From NCBI GenBank assembly GCA_947589655.1, contig CANQCE010000007.1:1-20328 (forward strand): a DNA stretch of 20,328 nucleotides. The letters are read 5' to 3'. This document shows, piece by piece, positions 7,646-14,514 of this stretch. Within the stretch, counting starts at the first letter, position 1; every line of letters begins with the position of its first letter. Source of the stretch: an uncultured Clostridia bacterium. Lineage in GTDB: Bacteria; Bacillota; Clostridia; Christensenellales; UBA1242. The translations under genes were made by a program, and so were the position numbers. The notes under the pieces are model-generated. The model saw only the letters and a program-made list of their open reading frames with translations, searched no databases and was not told where the DNA came from.

Positions 7646-7715
7646 TAGCAGTGAAAAATTTTGCTGTCCTTGCTCTTGAAAAAAGAGCCAAAAGTCCAAA
7701 AGGAGGTAAAGAAAG
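7646..7715 (+). promoter_or_regulatory. rpsF leader with hairpin, possible S6:S18 autoregulatory RNA
   Basis: The leader holds a clean hairpin GCTCTT-GAAAA-AAGAGC (7672-7688) followed by AAAAGGAGG. In many bacteria the rpsF leader binds the S6:S18 complex for feedback control. I could not see the CCG element described for that RNA, so the assignment rests on position and on the hairpin. Confidence 0.3.
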
Positions 7716-8003
7716 ATGAACAAGTATGAACTTATGTTTATCATTGCCAGCGACGTGTCAGAAGAAAAACGTGAAGAACTCATTGCAAAGCAAAAAGCAT
7801 ATGTAGAGCAGCACAAAGGCACCGTTGAAGGCATTGAAAAAATTGGCATGAAGAAATTTGCTTATCCTATCAACTTTAAAACTGAAGGGTTTTATGTTCT
7901 TATGAACATTGCTTTCCCAACACAAGAAGTTGATGCAATGAACAAACTCATGACAATCACAGACGGCATTGTTCGCCAAATGTTTGTTAAAAAAGAAGCA
8001 TAA
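7716..8003 (+). CDS. rpsF: 30S ribosomal protein S6
   Basis: S6 binds S18 and 16S rRNA on the platform of the small subunit. The 95-aa product has normal length and the family opening MNKYELMFIIASDV. Further on it has IEKIGMKKFAYPINFKTEGFYVLMNI, whose tail part GFYVLMNIAF is the typical central strand, and then a C-terminal ITDGIVRQMFVKK. AGGAGG lies nine bases before the ATG. It is first in the rpsF-ssb-rpsR-rpmE operon, 18 bases before ssb. Confidence 0.97.
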   Translation: MNKYELMFIIASDVSEEKREELIAKQKAYVEQHKGTVEGIEKIGMKKFAYPINFKTEGFYVLMNIAFPTQEVDAMNKLMTITDGIVRQMFVKKEA

Positions 8004-8021
8004 AAATTTTAGGAGATAAAA

Positions 8022-8456
8022 ATGAATAAAGTTGTTTTGATTGGAAATTTGGCAAGAGACCCAGAACTTCAAACCACAAACAGTGGCGTTTCAGTTTGCC
8101 GTTTCACATTGGCAGTTACAAGAAGATTTTCTAACGCTGACGGCGAAAGAGAAGCCGATTTTATTAACATCACAGTTTGGAGAAATCAGGCAGAAAATTG
8201 CCACAAATATTTAAAGAAAGGTTCAAAGTGCGCCGTTACTGGAAGAATTCAAACATCAAGTTACGATGCACCAGACGGTTCAAAACGTTACACAACCGAT
8301 GTTGTTGCTGACGAGGTTGAATTTATTAACAGCAGCCGAAATGGCGGCGAGGGTGAGGGCAATTATTCCGCCCCAGCCGAAAGTGCAAAACCTGCCACAA
8401 AGGCAAAACAAACGGCAGAACTTGAAGAAATTGATGACGAAAGTTTGCCATTTTAA
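8022..8456 (+). CDS. ssb: Single-stranded DNA-binding protein
   Basis: SSB coats single-stranded DNA in replication, repair and recombination and recruits partners through its acidic tip. The 144-aa product has the OB-fold opening MNKVVLIGNLARDPEL, the strand FINITVWRNQAENC, and a core ending near residue 108. A flexible tail rich in Gly, Ala and Lys follows, ending in DDESLPF, the conserved partner-binding tip. TAGGAG precedes the ATG. The position between rpsF and rpsR is the classical Bacillota order and couples ssb to ribosomal protein expression. Confidence 0.97.
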   Translation: MNKVVLIGNLARDPELQTTNSGVSVCRFTLAVTRRFSNADGEREADFINITVWRNQAENCHKYLKKGSKCAVTGRIQTSSYDAPDGSKRYTTDVVADEVEFINSSRNGGEGEGNYSAPAESAKPATKAKQTAELEEIDDESLPF

Positions 8457-8477
8457 ACTATTAAAAGGAGAAAGAAA

Positions 8478-8756
8478 ATGAGCGAAGCAGTTAAGACCGA
8501 AAAAACTGAAAAAACAGAAGAAAAAGTTGTCAAAAAATTTCGCAGACCTGCCAAAAAGAAAGTTTGCGCTTTCTGCGTGGCTGGCGAAAAGGCAATTGAC
8601 TATAAAGATGTTGCAAAAATAAGAAAATACATCACCGAAAATGGCAAAATTTTGCCAAGACGTCAAACCGGTGTTTGTGCAGCACATCAAAGAGAACTTA
8701 CAAATGCCATTAAAAGAGCAAGAAATATGGCACTTCTTCCATACATTGGAGATTAA
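8478..8756 (+). CDS. rpsR: 30S ribosomal protein S18
   Basis: S18 forms a heterodimer with S6 on the small-subunit platform. The core is typical: CAFC near residue 30, DYKDVAKIRKYITENGKILP, RRQTGVCAAHQRELTNAIKRAR and ALLPYIGD. The cysteines at CAFC and GVCAAH suggest a zinc-binding variant. At 92 aa it is longer than the usual 70-80, because of a Lys/Thr/Glu-rich N-terminal extension (KTEKTEKTEEK). AAAGGAG precedes the ATG. It lies 21 bases after ssb and 11 before rpmE. Confidence 0.97.
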   Translation: MSEAVKTEKTEKTEEKVVKKFRRPAKKKVCAFCVAGEKAIDYKDVAKIRKYITENGKILPRRQTGVCAAHQRELTNAIKRARNMALLPYIGD

Positions 8757-8767
8757 AAGGGGAAAAT

Positions 8768-8974
8768 ATGAAAAAAGATATCCATCCAGAATATCATGAA
8801 GTGACAGTTGTTTGTGCTTGCGGAAACACTTTTAAAACTGGCTCTTGCGTTAAGGGTGACACAATTAAAGTTGATATCTGCAACAAATGTCATCCATTTT
8901 ACACAGGCAAAAAGAAAGTTGTTGACAGCAGCGGAACTGTTGAAAACTTCAAGAAAAAATACAACATTCAATAA
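8768..8974 (+). CDS. rpmE: 50S ribosomal protein L31, zinc-binding form
   Basis: L31 bridges the large and small subunits. The 68-aa product has MKKDIHPEYHEVTVVC, an N-terminal cysteine pair (VCACG) and a second pair (CNKCHPFYTG), marking the zinc-containing type. Length is normal. AAAGGGG precedes the ATG. In many Clostridia rpmE is followed by DUF1385, prmC and prfA; here the same genes follow, but with a minus-strand gene in between. It is the last gene of the rpsF operon, closed by the terminator at 9003. Confidence 0.96.
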   Translation: MKKDIHPEYHEVTVVCACGNTFKTGSCVKGDTIKVDICNKCHPFYTGKKKVVDSSGTVENFKKKYNIQ

Positions 8975-9002
8975 AAAATGTTTAAAACTGAATAAAAACA
9001 TT

Positions 9003-9032
9003 AAAAAAACAGGCAAAAACCTGTTTTTTTTT
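9003..9032. terminator. Bidirectional intrinsic terminator between rpmE and the 183-aa gene
   Basis: The stem AAAAAAACAGG/CCTGTTTTTTT has a five-to-six-base loop. A-runs on the left and T-runs on the right let it work on both strands, which fits the convergent genes. The stop codon of the minus gene lies three bases away. Confidence 0.9.
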
Positions 9033-9034
9033 AA

Positions 9035-9586
9035 TTAAAAACTTATATAAGGGTTATCTTTATGCAAATGGGAAGATGCGCTAAGGAATTTCATATCGGC
9101 AGGGCTCAGTTCGTTATCTTCTGGATAAGTTACATTGTGAATTTCTGAAACATAGGTTGCATATTTTTTAAATGCATCATCCGCTCTGTCATATATTTCT
9201 TGTGGATAGGTGGCGTTTCCAGCACGCAGGTTAATGCGAAGCATTTTTCCAGCACGCAAAGCATCAGGAGTGAAAAATTCGTTTGGCATGGAATTTAAAT
9301 CGTCAAAAATTTCGTCAAAAGAAATTTCACCTTTTGCATAAGCGAACATTTTGTCCGCAAAAGCGCTTGTAAAAGCCTCGGAAATTTGCTCATCCGTTAT
9401 TTTTGCGCCAGTGTTATAGTTTTTTACAGAAAGATAAAGTTTTCCGCACAGGCTTGGCGTTCCGTCTGCCTTTTTGTTGTTAGAATAAAACAAAAAGTAG
9501 TTGTCGTCATCTTCTTCAACCACATCATAAGCGTAGCCAGCGTAAGCGCTGTTTTTTTCATCCCATTTTCCAGAAGTTATTTCCAT
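9035..9586 (-). CDS. Unknown acidic 183-aa cytosolic protein
   Basis: The start is the ATG at 9586-9584 (MEITSGKWDEKNS), with GGAGG seven bases upstream and a near-consensus promoter. The frame remains open further upstream for 41 codons, but those lie across the promoter and lack a ribosome site. The protein is acidic with no signal peptide or membrane helix. It has an aromatic-rich N-terminal part (YFLFYSNNK), a helical middle (EQISEAFTSAFADKMFAYA) and ends KDNPYISF. I do not recognise a family. It lies on the opposite strand between rpmE and the DUF1385-prmC gene, so it interrupts an otherwise familiar cluster and probably has its own control. Confidence 0.8.
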   Translation of the reverse strand: MEITSGKWDEKNSAYAGYAYDVVEEDDDNYFLFYSNNKKADGTPSLCGKLYLSVKNYNTGAKITDEQISEAFTSAFADKMFAYAKGEISFDEIFDDLNSMPNEFFTPDALRAGKMLRINLRAGNATYPQEIYDRADDAFKKYATYVSEIHNVTYPEDNELSPADMKFLSASSHLHKDNPYISF

Positions 9587-9608
9587 AAAGTTCCTCCAAA
9601 TTAAAATT

Positions 9609-9637
9609 AGTATAACATTTCTATGGCGATTTGTCAA
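9609..9637 (-). promoter_or_regulatory. Promoter of the 183-aa gene
   Basis: On the minus strand TTGACA (9637-9632), a 17-bp spacer and TATACT (9614-9609) form a near-perfect promoter, with the transcript start about 16 nt before the start codon at 9586. Confidence 0.8.
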
Positions 9638-9684
9638 TATGTATTTACCGTTTAACTTAAATTGCACATGGCAACAATTATGGC

Positions 9685-11379
9685 ATGGACAAATTCGTTT
9701 TTCCCACAATCAATGGCATTGTGGCACAACAGCAAGATAAAAAGGTTGTTTCGCTGATTTTGCCAGATGGGAACAAAAAGATGAACAGTTTTAAAGAGAA
9801 AAACAGGGTTATTTTTTATAACTTTCCTTTTTTAAGGGGTGTGCAATACTTTTTTTGCGGCTTGTTTGCACTGTTTTGCGCATTTATTTTGTCCAATGAC
9901 CTCTCATTTAAGCAGAAAGTTGCCAATTTAAAGATTTATTACACAAAAAGGCTTTTAATTTTGATATTCGTTTTGCTTTTAGGCGTGGCATTTGCCGCCG
10001 TTGTTCTTGGGTTTGTGCCGGCAAAAATTGCCCTGCTGTGTTTTGACGAGCGTGGCAGCACGCTGCTACGAAACTTAATTGTTTTGGTGTTAAAGGTTGC
10101 ACTTTTTTTAATTTTTTTCAGCACTTTAAGGGTGCTGCCGGGGTTTAGCGAATTTTTGCGCTTTAACCGTGCTGGCGACATGGCGATTTTGCTTGGCGAC
10201 AAAATAAAAAAGCAAAAATGTCCTCCAAGGCCGCTTAATTTGCTGAATTTTCTTGTTTTTGTTTTTGTTTTAGATTTTTGTGTGATATCATTTGTAGGGG
10301 CAGGTTTTGGTTTTTTGCTTAATTTATTGTTCCACATAGGCGTTTTTCTGGCGTGCATGAGCGTTTGCTATGAAATTTTGTATGTTCAAGAAAAGTGCAA
10401 GAGTTTGCGTTTTTTGGCATATCCAACAGCAATTTTTGTTTATGCAGCACCAAGCACAACACATTTGGAGTGCGCTTTTGTGGCTTTAACCGAACTTAAC
10501 CTGCTTGTTTCACAAAAGGACAGAAAGTTTATGGGAAGTGAAGAACACGCATATTCGGTTATGTATAGCGAAGTTCGCAGCAAACTTGCATCGGCAGGGG
10601 TGAACGATAAGGCGGATGCGGATTGGCTGATTGCCACGGTGCTTGGCAAGAACAGGGCGGAGAGCAAATTGGTGGCATCTGTATCAGAAAAACAATATCA
10701 CGACATAATGAGGGCCACTGAGCGCCGAGCAAATGGCGAAAGCCTTGACAACATTTTTGGCTACACCGAATTTTATGGGTTAAAGTTTGATGTCAACAAA
10801 AAAGTTTTAACTCCGCGCATGGAAACGGAAATTTTGGTCGAACAAGTTTTAAAGGCCGCAAAAAACTATAAAAAGCCAACAATTTTGGATTTGGGCACTG
10901 GTTCGGGTGCGATTGCGGTTTCTGTGGCAAAAAACTGCCCAGATGCCACCATCACGGCAGTGGACATAAGCAAAACGGCACTGCTCACAGCCGAGGGAAA
11001 TGCCAAAAAAAATGATGTTAAAATTGAATTTTTGCATACAAATTTGTTCGAGGGCTTGAAAAGAAAACGAAAGTTTGATATAATTGTGTCAAATCCGCCA
11101 TACATCAAAAGTGCCGACATAAAAAAGTTGGACAAAAATGTGCGAGAGTGCGACCCACTTCTTGCGCTTGATGGCGGCGAGGATGGGCTGGATTTTTATA
11201 GGGCAATAATTCCCGCCTCGGTGAAAAGGTTGAACGCTGGTGGGGTTATTATGTTTGAAGTTGGCAAAGGTCAAGCCGCTGCTGTGAGAAAACTTTTGCG
11301 AGAAAACGGCTTTGAAGACATTAAAACAATAAAAGATTATAATAAAATTGAAAGGATAGTTTGTGGAAAATTTAGGTAA
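9685..11379 (+). CDS. prmC: DUF1385 membrane protein fused to PrmC release-factor glutamine methyltransferase
   Basis: One uninterrupted 564-aa frame holds two proteins. Residues 1 to about 280 match DUF1385 by pattern: NFPFLRGVQYF, membrane segments near 55-70, 88-112, 128-148 and 187-230, then CYEILYVQEK, and THLECAFVALTEL in the place of the family's final conserved helix. Several conserved DUF1385 residues are missing, so this half is divergent. Residues about 285-564 are PrmC, which methylates the GGQ glutamine of release factors. It shows the N-terminal helical domain, GYTEFYGLKF, the SAM-binding LDLGTGSGAIAV (GTGSG at 404-408), and the catalytic NPPY at 470-473. No ribosome site precedes the ATG at 9685. 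The gene overlaps prfA, encoding PrmC's substrate, by 17 nt. Elsewhere DUF1385 and prmC are usually separate neighbours. Confidence 0.9.
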   Translation: MDKFVFPTINGIVAQQQDKKVVSLILPDGNKKMNSFKEKNRVIFYNFPFLRGVQYFFCGLFALFCAFILSNDLSFKQKVANLKIYYTKRLLILIFVLLLGVAFAAVVLGFVPAKIALLCFDERGSTLLRNLIVLVLKVALFLIFFSTLRVLPGFSEFLRFNRAGDMAILLGDKIKKQKCPPRPLNLLNFLVFVFVLDFCVISFVGAGFGFLLNLLFHIGVFLACMSVCYEILYVQEKCKSLRFLAYPTAIFVYAAPSTTHLECAFVALTELNLLVSQKDRKFMGSEEHAYSVMYSEVRSKLASAGVNDKADADWLIATVLGKNRAESKLVASVSEKQYHDIMRATERRANGESLDNIFGYTEFYGLKFDVNKKVLTPRMETEILVEQVLKAAKNYKKPTILDLGTGSGAIAVSVAKNCPDATITAVDISKTALLTAEGNAKKNDVKIEFLHTNLFEGLKRKRKFDIIVSNPPYIKSADIKKLDKNVRECDPLLALDGGEDGLDFYRAIIPASVKRLNAGGVIMFEVGKGQAAAVRKLLRENGFEDIKTIKDYNKIERIVCGKFR

Positions 11380-12460
11380 AGAATATTTGCAAAAGACGGA
11401 AAAATCTAGGGTGAGGTATGATGAACTGACCGAACTTATTTCACGCCCAGAGATAATTGCGGACAACCGCGAATGGAAAAAGCTTGTAAAAGAGCGTAAT
11501 TCTTTGGAAGACATTGCGCTTGCCAGCAAGGCGTTAACAGAAATTGTTTCTTCGCTTGACAAATGCGAACAAGACATTCAAAAAGAAACCGACCCAGAGA
11601 TGAGGGCAATGTTTGAAGAAGAAATAACTTCGTTAAACAAAAAAATTGAAGAAAAAGTGGAAGAAATTAAAGTTCTGCTGCTTCCAAAAGATGAAAATGA
11701 CGAAAGTAACGCCATTTTGGAAATCCGTGCTGCTGCAGGCGGTGAGGAGAGCGCACTTTTTGCCATGGAACTTTGCAGGATGTATTCTCACTACGCTGAA
11801 AAGAAGAACTGGAAGGTGGAATACATTGATATGTCCGAAACCGAAATTGGCGGCGTGAAAGAAGCCACCCTTATGATTAAAGGCAAGGGCGCTTTTTCGC
11901 GTTTGAAATTTGAAAGCGGCGTGCATCGTGTTCAGCGTGTGCCAGAAACTGAAAGCCAGGGGCGTATACATACTTCAACAGCAACCGTTGCGGTTTTGCC
12001 AGAGGTTGAAGATGTGGATTTTGAAATTTTGGACAAAGATTTGCGAATTGACTATTATCACTCTGGCGGTGCAGGTGGGCAGAACGTTAACAAAGTTGAA
12101 ACGGCAATCCGCATAACATATCTTCCGTTAAATATGGTTGTAACGTGCCAAGATGAGCGCTCACAACTTAAAAACAAAGAAAAGGCAATGAACATTTTGC
12201 GTGCCAAACTTTATGACTATTATCAAGAACAGAAGATGAGCGAATACGACGCCAACAGAAAAGCATTGGTGGGGCGTGGAAACCGAAACGAACGCATCCG
12301 CACTTACAACTATCCGCAGGGGCGAGTTACAGACCACCGCACAAACTTGTCCTCTTACGATTTGTCCGGAGTTTTAAACGGCAACTTGGACGAGTTTATT
12401 GATGCCATGATGTTGAAAAATAGAGAGGACCTTCTTGCACTTGCAGTGGCGGAAAATTAA
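11363..12460 (+). CDS. prfA: Peptide chain release factor 1
   Basis: RF1 reads UAA and UAG in the ribosomal A site and triggers peptide release. The 365-aa product starts at GTG 11363, inside the end of prmC, with AAAGGA about six bases upstream; the overlap suggests coupled translation. The PxT stop-codon tripeptide is PET at 194-196 in RVPETESQGRIHTS. The catalytic GGQ is at 238-240 in HSGGAGGQNVNK, followed by RNERIRTYNYPQGRVTDHR, the standard C-terminal signature, whose core is YNYPQGRVTDHR. Length is normal. The glutamine of GGQ is the target of PrmC from the gene just upstream. Confidence 0.98.
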   Translation: MENLGKEYLQKTEKSRVRYDELTELISRPEIIADNREWKKLVKERNSLEDIALASKALTEIVSSLDKCEQDIQKETDPEMRAMFEEEITSLNKKIEEKVEEIKVLLLPKDENDESNAILEIRAAAGGEESALFAMELCRMYSHYAEKKNWKVEYIDMSETEIGGVKEATLMIKGKGAFSRLKFESGVHRVQRVPETESQGRIHTSTATVAVLPEVEDVDFEILDKDLRIDYYHSGGAGGQNVNKVETAIRITYLPLNMVVTCQDERSQLKNKEKAMNILRAKLYDYYQEQKMSEYDANRKALVGRGNRNERIRTYNYPQGRVTDHRTNLSSYDLSGVLNGNLDEFIDAMMLKNREDLLALAVAEN

Positions 12461-12493
12461 ACAAAAAACTTTTTACGAATAGATTTTTGTTTC

Positions 12494-12521
12494 AAAAAGA
12501 GGCGTTTTTGCCTCTTTTTTT
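12494..12521 (+). terminator. Intrinsic terminator after prfA
   Basis: AAAAAGAGGC (12494-12503) pairs with GCCTCTTTTT (12510-12519) around a GTTTTT loop, followed by a T-run. It ends the prmC-prfA transcript. Confidence 0.9.
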
Positions 12522-12536
12522 CGTATTTGGGGCATT

Positions 12537-12602
12537 TTTTTCTAAAAAAATTTGAAAATATTTAAAAATTTTTAAATTTTTTAAAAAATTTTTTAAAAAA
12601 CC
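12537..12602. promoter_or_regulatory. A/T-tract array upstream of the 149-aa gene
   Basis: About 65 bases of almost pure A and T in alternating tracts end just before the -35 box at 12604. Such tracts often bend DNA and act as UP elements that raise promoter strength. The role is inferred from position and composition. Confidence 0.5.
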
Positions 12603-12603
12603 C

Positions 12604-12632
12604 TTGAAATTTCAAAAACTGTGTGTTATTAT
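12604..12632 (+). promoter_or_regulatory. Promoter of the 149-aa orphan gene
   Basis: TTGAAA (12604-12609), a 17-bp spacer and TATTAT (12627-12632). The expected leader is about 40 nt. Confidence 0.7.
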
Positions 12633-12678
12633 CAAAATGAAGATAGTAATAAAAATATAATAAAAGGGGATTAAAACT

Positions 12679-13128
12679 ATGGAAAGTTATGCATTTAATG
12701 AAGGAATTGTAAAGGTTGGGGTTAATCCTCTTTTGTTTGGGTATAGTTCTAACATTGTAGGTAAAATTAAAGCCGATTATTTGCCAGATGCAGTGCCCGA
12801 AGGAAAAGGCCCAAATCCATTTTGGGATATATATAATGAATATAGAAAGCCAGAAAAGCCACAAGACATGCCAAGAAAAGAAGAACATTATGACCCAGAA
12901 ACTGACGACTTGGATAACATTGGCAGGTTAAAGAGAGAGGCGCTCTCTGCGAACGAAGATGAGCCATGGAACAGAGATTGGGACCACAATCAGCCAGAAA
13001 AGGAAAAGTATGATGAAGGCAGTCGCAATAACGGCGGCTCAGGTTCAAATAGCAACTCTGGCAGTTCCTATGACTATGGTAACAGTTCCTACAACGAATT
13101 CAACTGTCCATCGCATGATTTTTGGTAA
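12679..13128 (+). CDS. Unknown 149-aa protein with disordered Gly/Ser/Asn tail
   Basis: The ATG has AAAAGGGG upstream and a good promoter. The protein has no signal peptide or membrane helix. Residues 1-50 (ESYAFNEGIVKVGVNPLLFG onward) look ordered. The middle is charged and Pro-rich (YRKPEKPQDMPRKEEHYDP). The tail is low-complexity: NNGGSGSNSNSGSSYDYG, then a short end, NCPSHDFW. I do not recognise a family. It stands alone, with its own promoter and terminator, between prfA and a convergent small gene. The strong A/T-rich promoter region suggests high or conditional expression, which is inference. Confidence 0.75.
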   Translation: MESYAFNEGIVKVGVNPLLFGYSSNIVGKIKADYLPDAVPEGKGPNPFWDIYNEYRKPEKPQDMPRKEEHYDPETDDLDNIGRLKREALSANEDEPWNRDWDHNQPEKEKYDEGSRNNGGSGSNSNSGSSYDYGNSSYNEFNCPSHDFW

Positions 13129-13177
13129 ACCATATTTGCAAAAAAACAACCTTAAAATTAAAAAAATCATGTTTTTT

Positions 13178-13208
13178 AAAAAAAGAGGGAAAAATCTCTC
13201 TTTTTTTG
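13178..13208. terminator. Bidirectional terminator between convergent small genes
   Basis: AAAAAGAGGGA (13180-13190) faces TCTCTCTTTTT (13195-13205) with one mismatch. A-runs and T-runs flank it on both sides. It serves the 149-aa gene and the minus-strand 57-aa gene. Confidence 0.85.
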
Positions 13209-13222
13209 ATATTTTTTAGGTT

Positions 13223-13396
13223 TTAAGTAAAGTTTCTAAAACAATTGCAGCCAGAAGTTGTTACAAAATTATTATTGTTATTGTTTGTCAGCCCTAGAAG
13301 CAATAGTAACAAAATGTTAGTGTTGGTTGCAAGGTTGGTATCGTTATTTGCACTTAAAACTGACAGCAAGAACACCCACAGAAAGTCTTGTGACAT
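13223..13396 (-). CDS. Small 57-aa hydrophobic, Asn-rich protein
   Basis: The ATG at 13396-13394 has AAGGAGG at ideal spacing on the minus strand. It encodes 57 residues opening MSQDFLWVFLLSVLSANND. A run of leucines (ILLLLLLGL) at about 29-36 and a run of six asparagines at about 38-43 follow, and it closes with CNCFRNFT. Two short hydrophobic segments suggest a membrane-associated peptide. It converges on the 149-aa gene and shares its terminator. The family is unknown. Small Asn-rich hydrophobic proteins occur among sporulation and membrane peptides of Bacillota, but that link is only suggestive. The strong ribosome site and the terminator are the main reasons to call it. Confidence 0.6.
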   Translation of the reverse strand: MSQDFLWVFLLSVLSANNDTNLATNTNILLLLLLGLTNNNNNNFVTTSGCNCFRNFT

Positions 13397-13458
13397 TTTT
13401 TATTCCTCCTTTTTCAACAAAATTCTTTAAATTTAGTTCAAAAGCGACAAACCTCACT

Positions 13459-13487
13459 TTGACTTTTTTTCTTTGGTGAGATATTCT
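13459..13487 (+). promoter_or_regulatory. Promoter of the ArsR-type regulator with flanking inverted repeat
   Basis: TTGACT (13459-13464), 17 bp and TATTCT (13482-13487). CTCAC (13453-13457) and GTGAG (13476-13480) form an inverted repeat around the -35 box and spacer, a plausible operator for self-repression. Confidence 0.55.
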
Positions 13488-13510
13488 TTTTTTGAAATCT
13501 TATTTTATTT

Positions 13511-13543
13511 CTCTATAAAGATTTCTGTTCTTCTTTATGAGAG
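13511..13543 (+). promoter_or_regulatory. Hairpin in the ArsR-gene leader
   Basis: CTCTATAAAGA (13511-13521) pairs with TCTTTATGAGAG (13532-13543), with one bulged base and a ten-base loop. It sits in the predicted leader of about 84 nt. It could be an RNA structure or a palindromic operator. Confidence 0.45.
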
Positions 13544-13577
13544 GAACAATCAAAATGTCACAAATTTGGAGGAAAAT

Positions 13578-13925
13578 ATGAATAAACTTTTAAGAATTTC
13601 TGAAAGAAACAAGTTTGAAATGCAAGAACTTTTGCCAAGTGATGATTGCGTGAACAAGTTGGCGCTTTATTTCCAAAATTTTGCCGACCAGACCCGAGTT
13701 AAAATTTTGTCCGCACTTGCCATAAAAGAACTTTGCGTGAATGACCTATCCAGAATTTTGGATTGCAATCAAACCACAATTTCACATCAACTGAAAGCAC
13801 TAAGGGAACAGGGCTTAATAAATTATCGCCGCGAAGGGAAGGTTATTGTGTATCGCATAAAGTCACAGGCGGTGAACGAAATGATGCTATACGCGGTTAA
13901 AGAAATTGACCAAAATTTTGCTTGA
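13578..13925 (+). CDS. ArsR/SmtB-family transcriptional regulator
   Basis: This is a dimeric winged-helix DNA-binding repressor family, usually released by metals or other signals. The 115-aa product starts at the ATG at 13578, with GGAGG upstream. An earlier in-frame ATG at 13473 adds 35 residues but lies across the promoter. The winged helix is clear: FADQTRVKILSALAIKELCV, NDLSRILDCNQTTISHQL as the recognition helix, then REQGLINYRREGKVIVYRI. The classical alpha3 metal motif ELCVCDL appears as ELCVNDL (51-57), keeping one cysteine and losing the other; C24 and C63 are additional cysteines. The inducer is therefore uncertain. No metal resistance gene is adjacent. queH follows but has its own promoter. 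Confidence 0.88.
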   Translation: MNKLLRISERNKFEMQELLPSDDCVNKLALYFQNFADQTRVKILSALAIKELCVNDLSRILDCNQTTISHQLKALREQGLINYRREGKVIVYRIKSQAVNEMMLYAVKEIDQNFA

Positions 13926-13950
13926 CAACTGGGGCAGAATTGTTTAAAAT
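13922..13950 (+). promoter_or_regulatory. Promoter placing the queH transcript start at or near its ATG
   Basis: TTGACA (13922-13927), 17 bp and TAAAAT (13945-13950). The ATG at 13959 begins nine bases after the -10 box, so transcription should start within a few bases of it. Confidence 0.75.
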
Positions 13951-13958
13951 AAATTGCT

Positions 13959-14504
13959 ATGAAAACCCTTTGTTTGCACTCTTGTTGTGGGCCATGCTCT
14001 ACAGTTGTTATTGAAAGGCTAAAAGAACGCTTTGATGTGACTGTTTTTTATTGCAATCCGAACATTGAACCTTTTGAAGAATATGAAAAACGAAAGGATG
14101 AGCAGAAGAAGGTTTGTAAAGTTTGGAACGTTCCTTTTGTGGATGCGGATTACGATAATGCTGGCTGGCACGATTTTGTGCAAGGGTTGGAAAAAGAAAA
14201 GGAAGGCGGCGCCAGGTGTGAAAAATGCTTTGCTTTTAGGCTTAAACGCACAGCAGAATATGCAAAACAAAATGGTTTTGACTTGTTTGCCACAACTCTT
14301 TCTGTTAGCCCTCATAAAAACACAAATGTTATCAATGCTGTGGGGCAGGAGATATCTCAAGAGGTTGGCATAGAATTCTTGCCAGAGAGTTTTAAAAAGA
14401 AAGATGGATATTTGCGCAGCATACAAATTTCCAAAGAACTTGGGCTTTACAGGCAAAACTACTGCGGATGTTTGTTCGCAAAAAATCAAGGAAAAGATGA
14501 GTGA
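13959..14504 (+). CDS. queH: Epoxyqueuosine reductase QueH
   Basis: QueH carries out the last step of queuosine synthesis, reducing epoxyqueuosine to queuosine in the wobble base of certain tRNAs. It replaces QueG in many Bacillota. The 181-aa product has the family cysteine pattern: HSCCGPCS near the N-terminus, YCNPNIEPFEEYEKR, GARCEKCFAFRL in the middle and YRQNYCGC near the end. These cysteines bind the iron-sulfur cluster and metal. Length is normal. No ribosome site precedes the ATG, and the promoter spacing predicts a leaderless message. The stop at 14502-14504 is followed ten bases later by the start of signal peptidase. Confidence 0.95.
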   Translation: MKTLCLHSCCGPCSTVVIERLKERFDVTVFYCNPNIEPFEEYEKRKDEQKKVCKVWNVPFVDADYDNAGWHDFVQGLEKEKEGGARCEKCFAFRLKRTAEYAKQNGFDLFATTLSVSPHKNTNVINAVGQEISQEVGIEFLPESFKKKDGYLRSIQISKELGLYRQNYCGCLFAKNQGKDE

Positions 14505-14514
14505 GGGATGACTT

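Noticed and set aside
13473..13577. N-terminal extension of the ArsR-type regulator
   Set aside because: The 35 extra codons cover the promoter -10 box and leader hairpin, while the ATG at 13578 has GGAGG.
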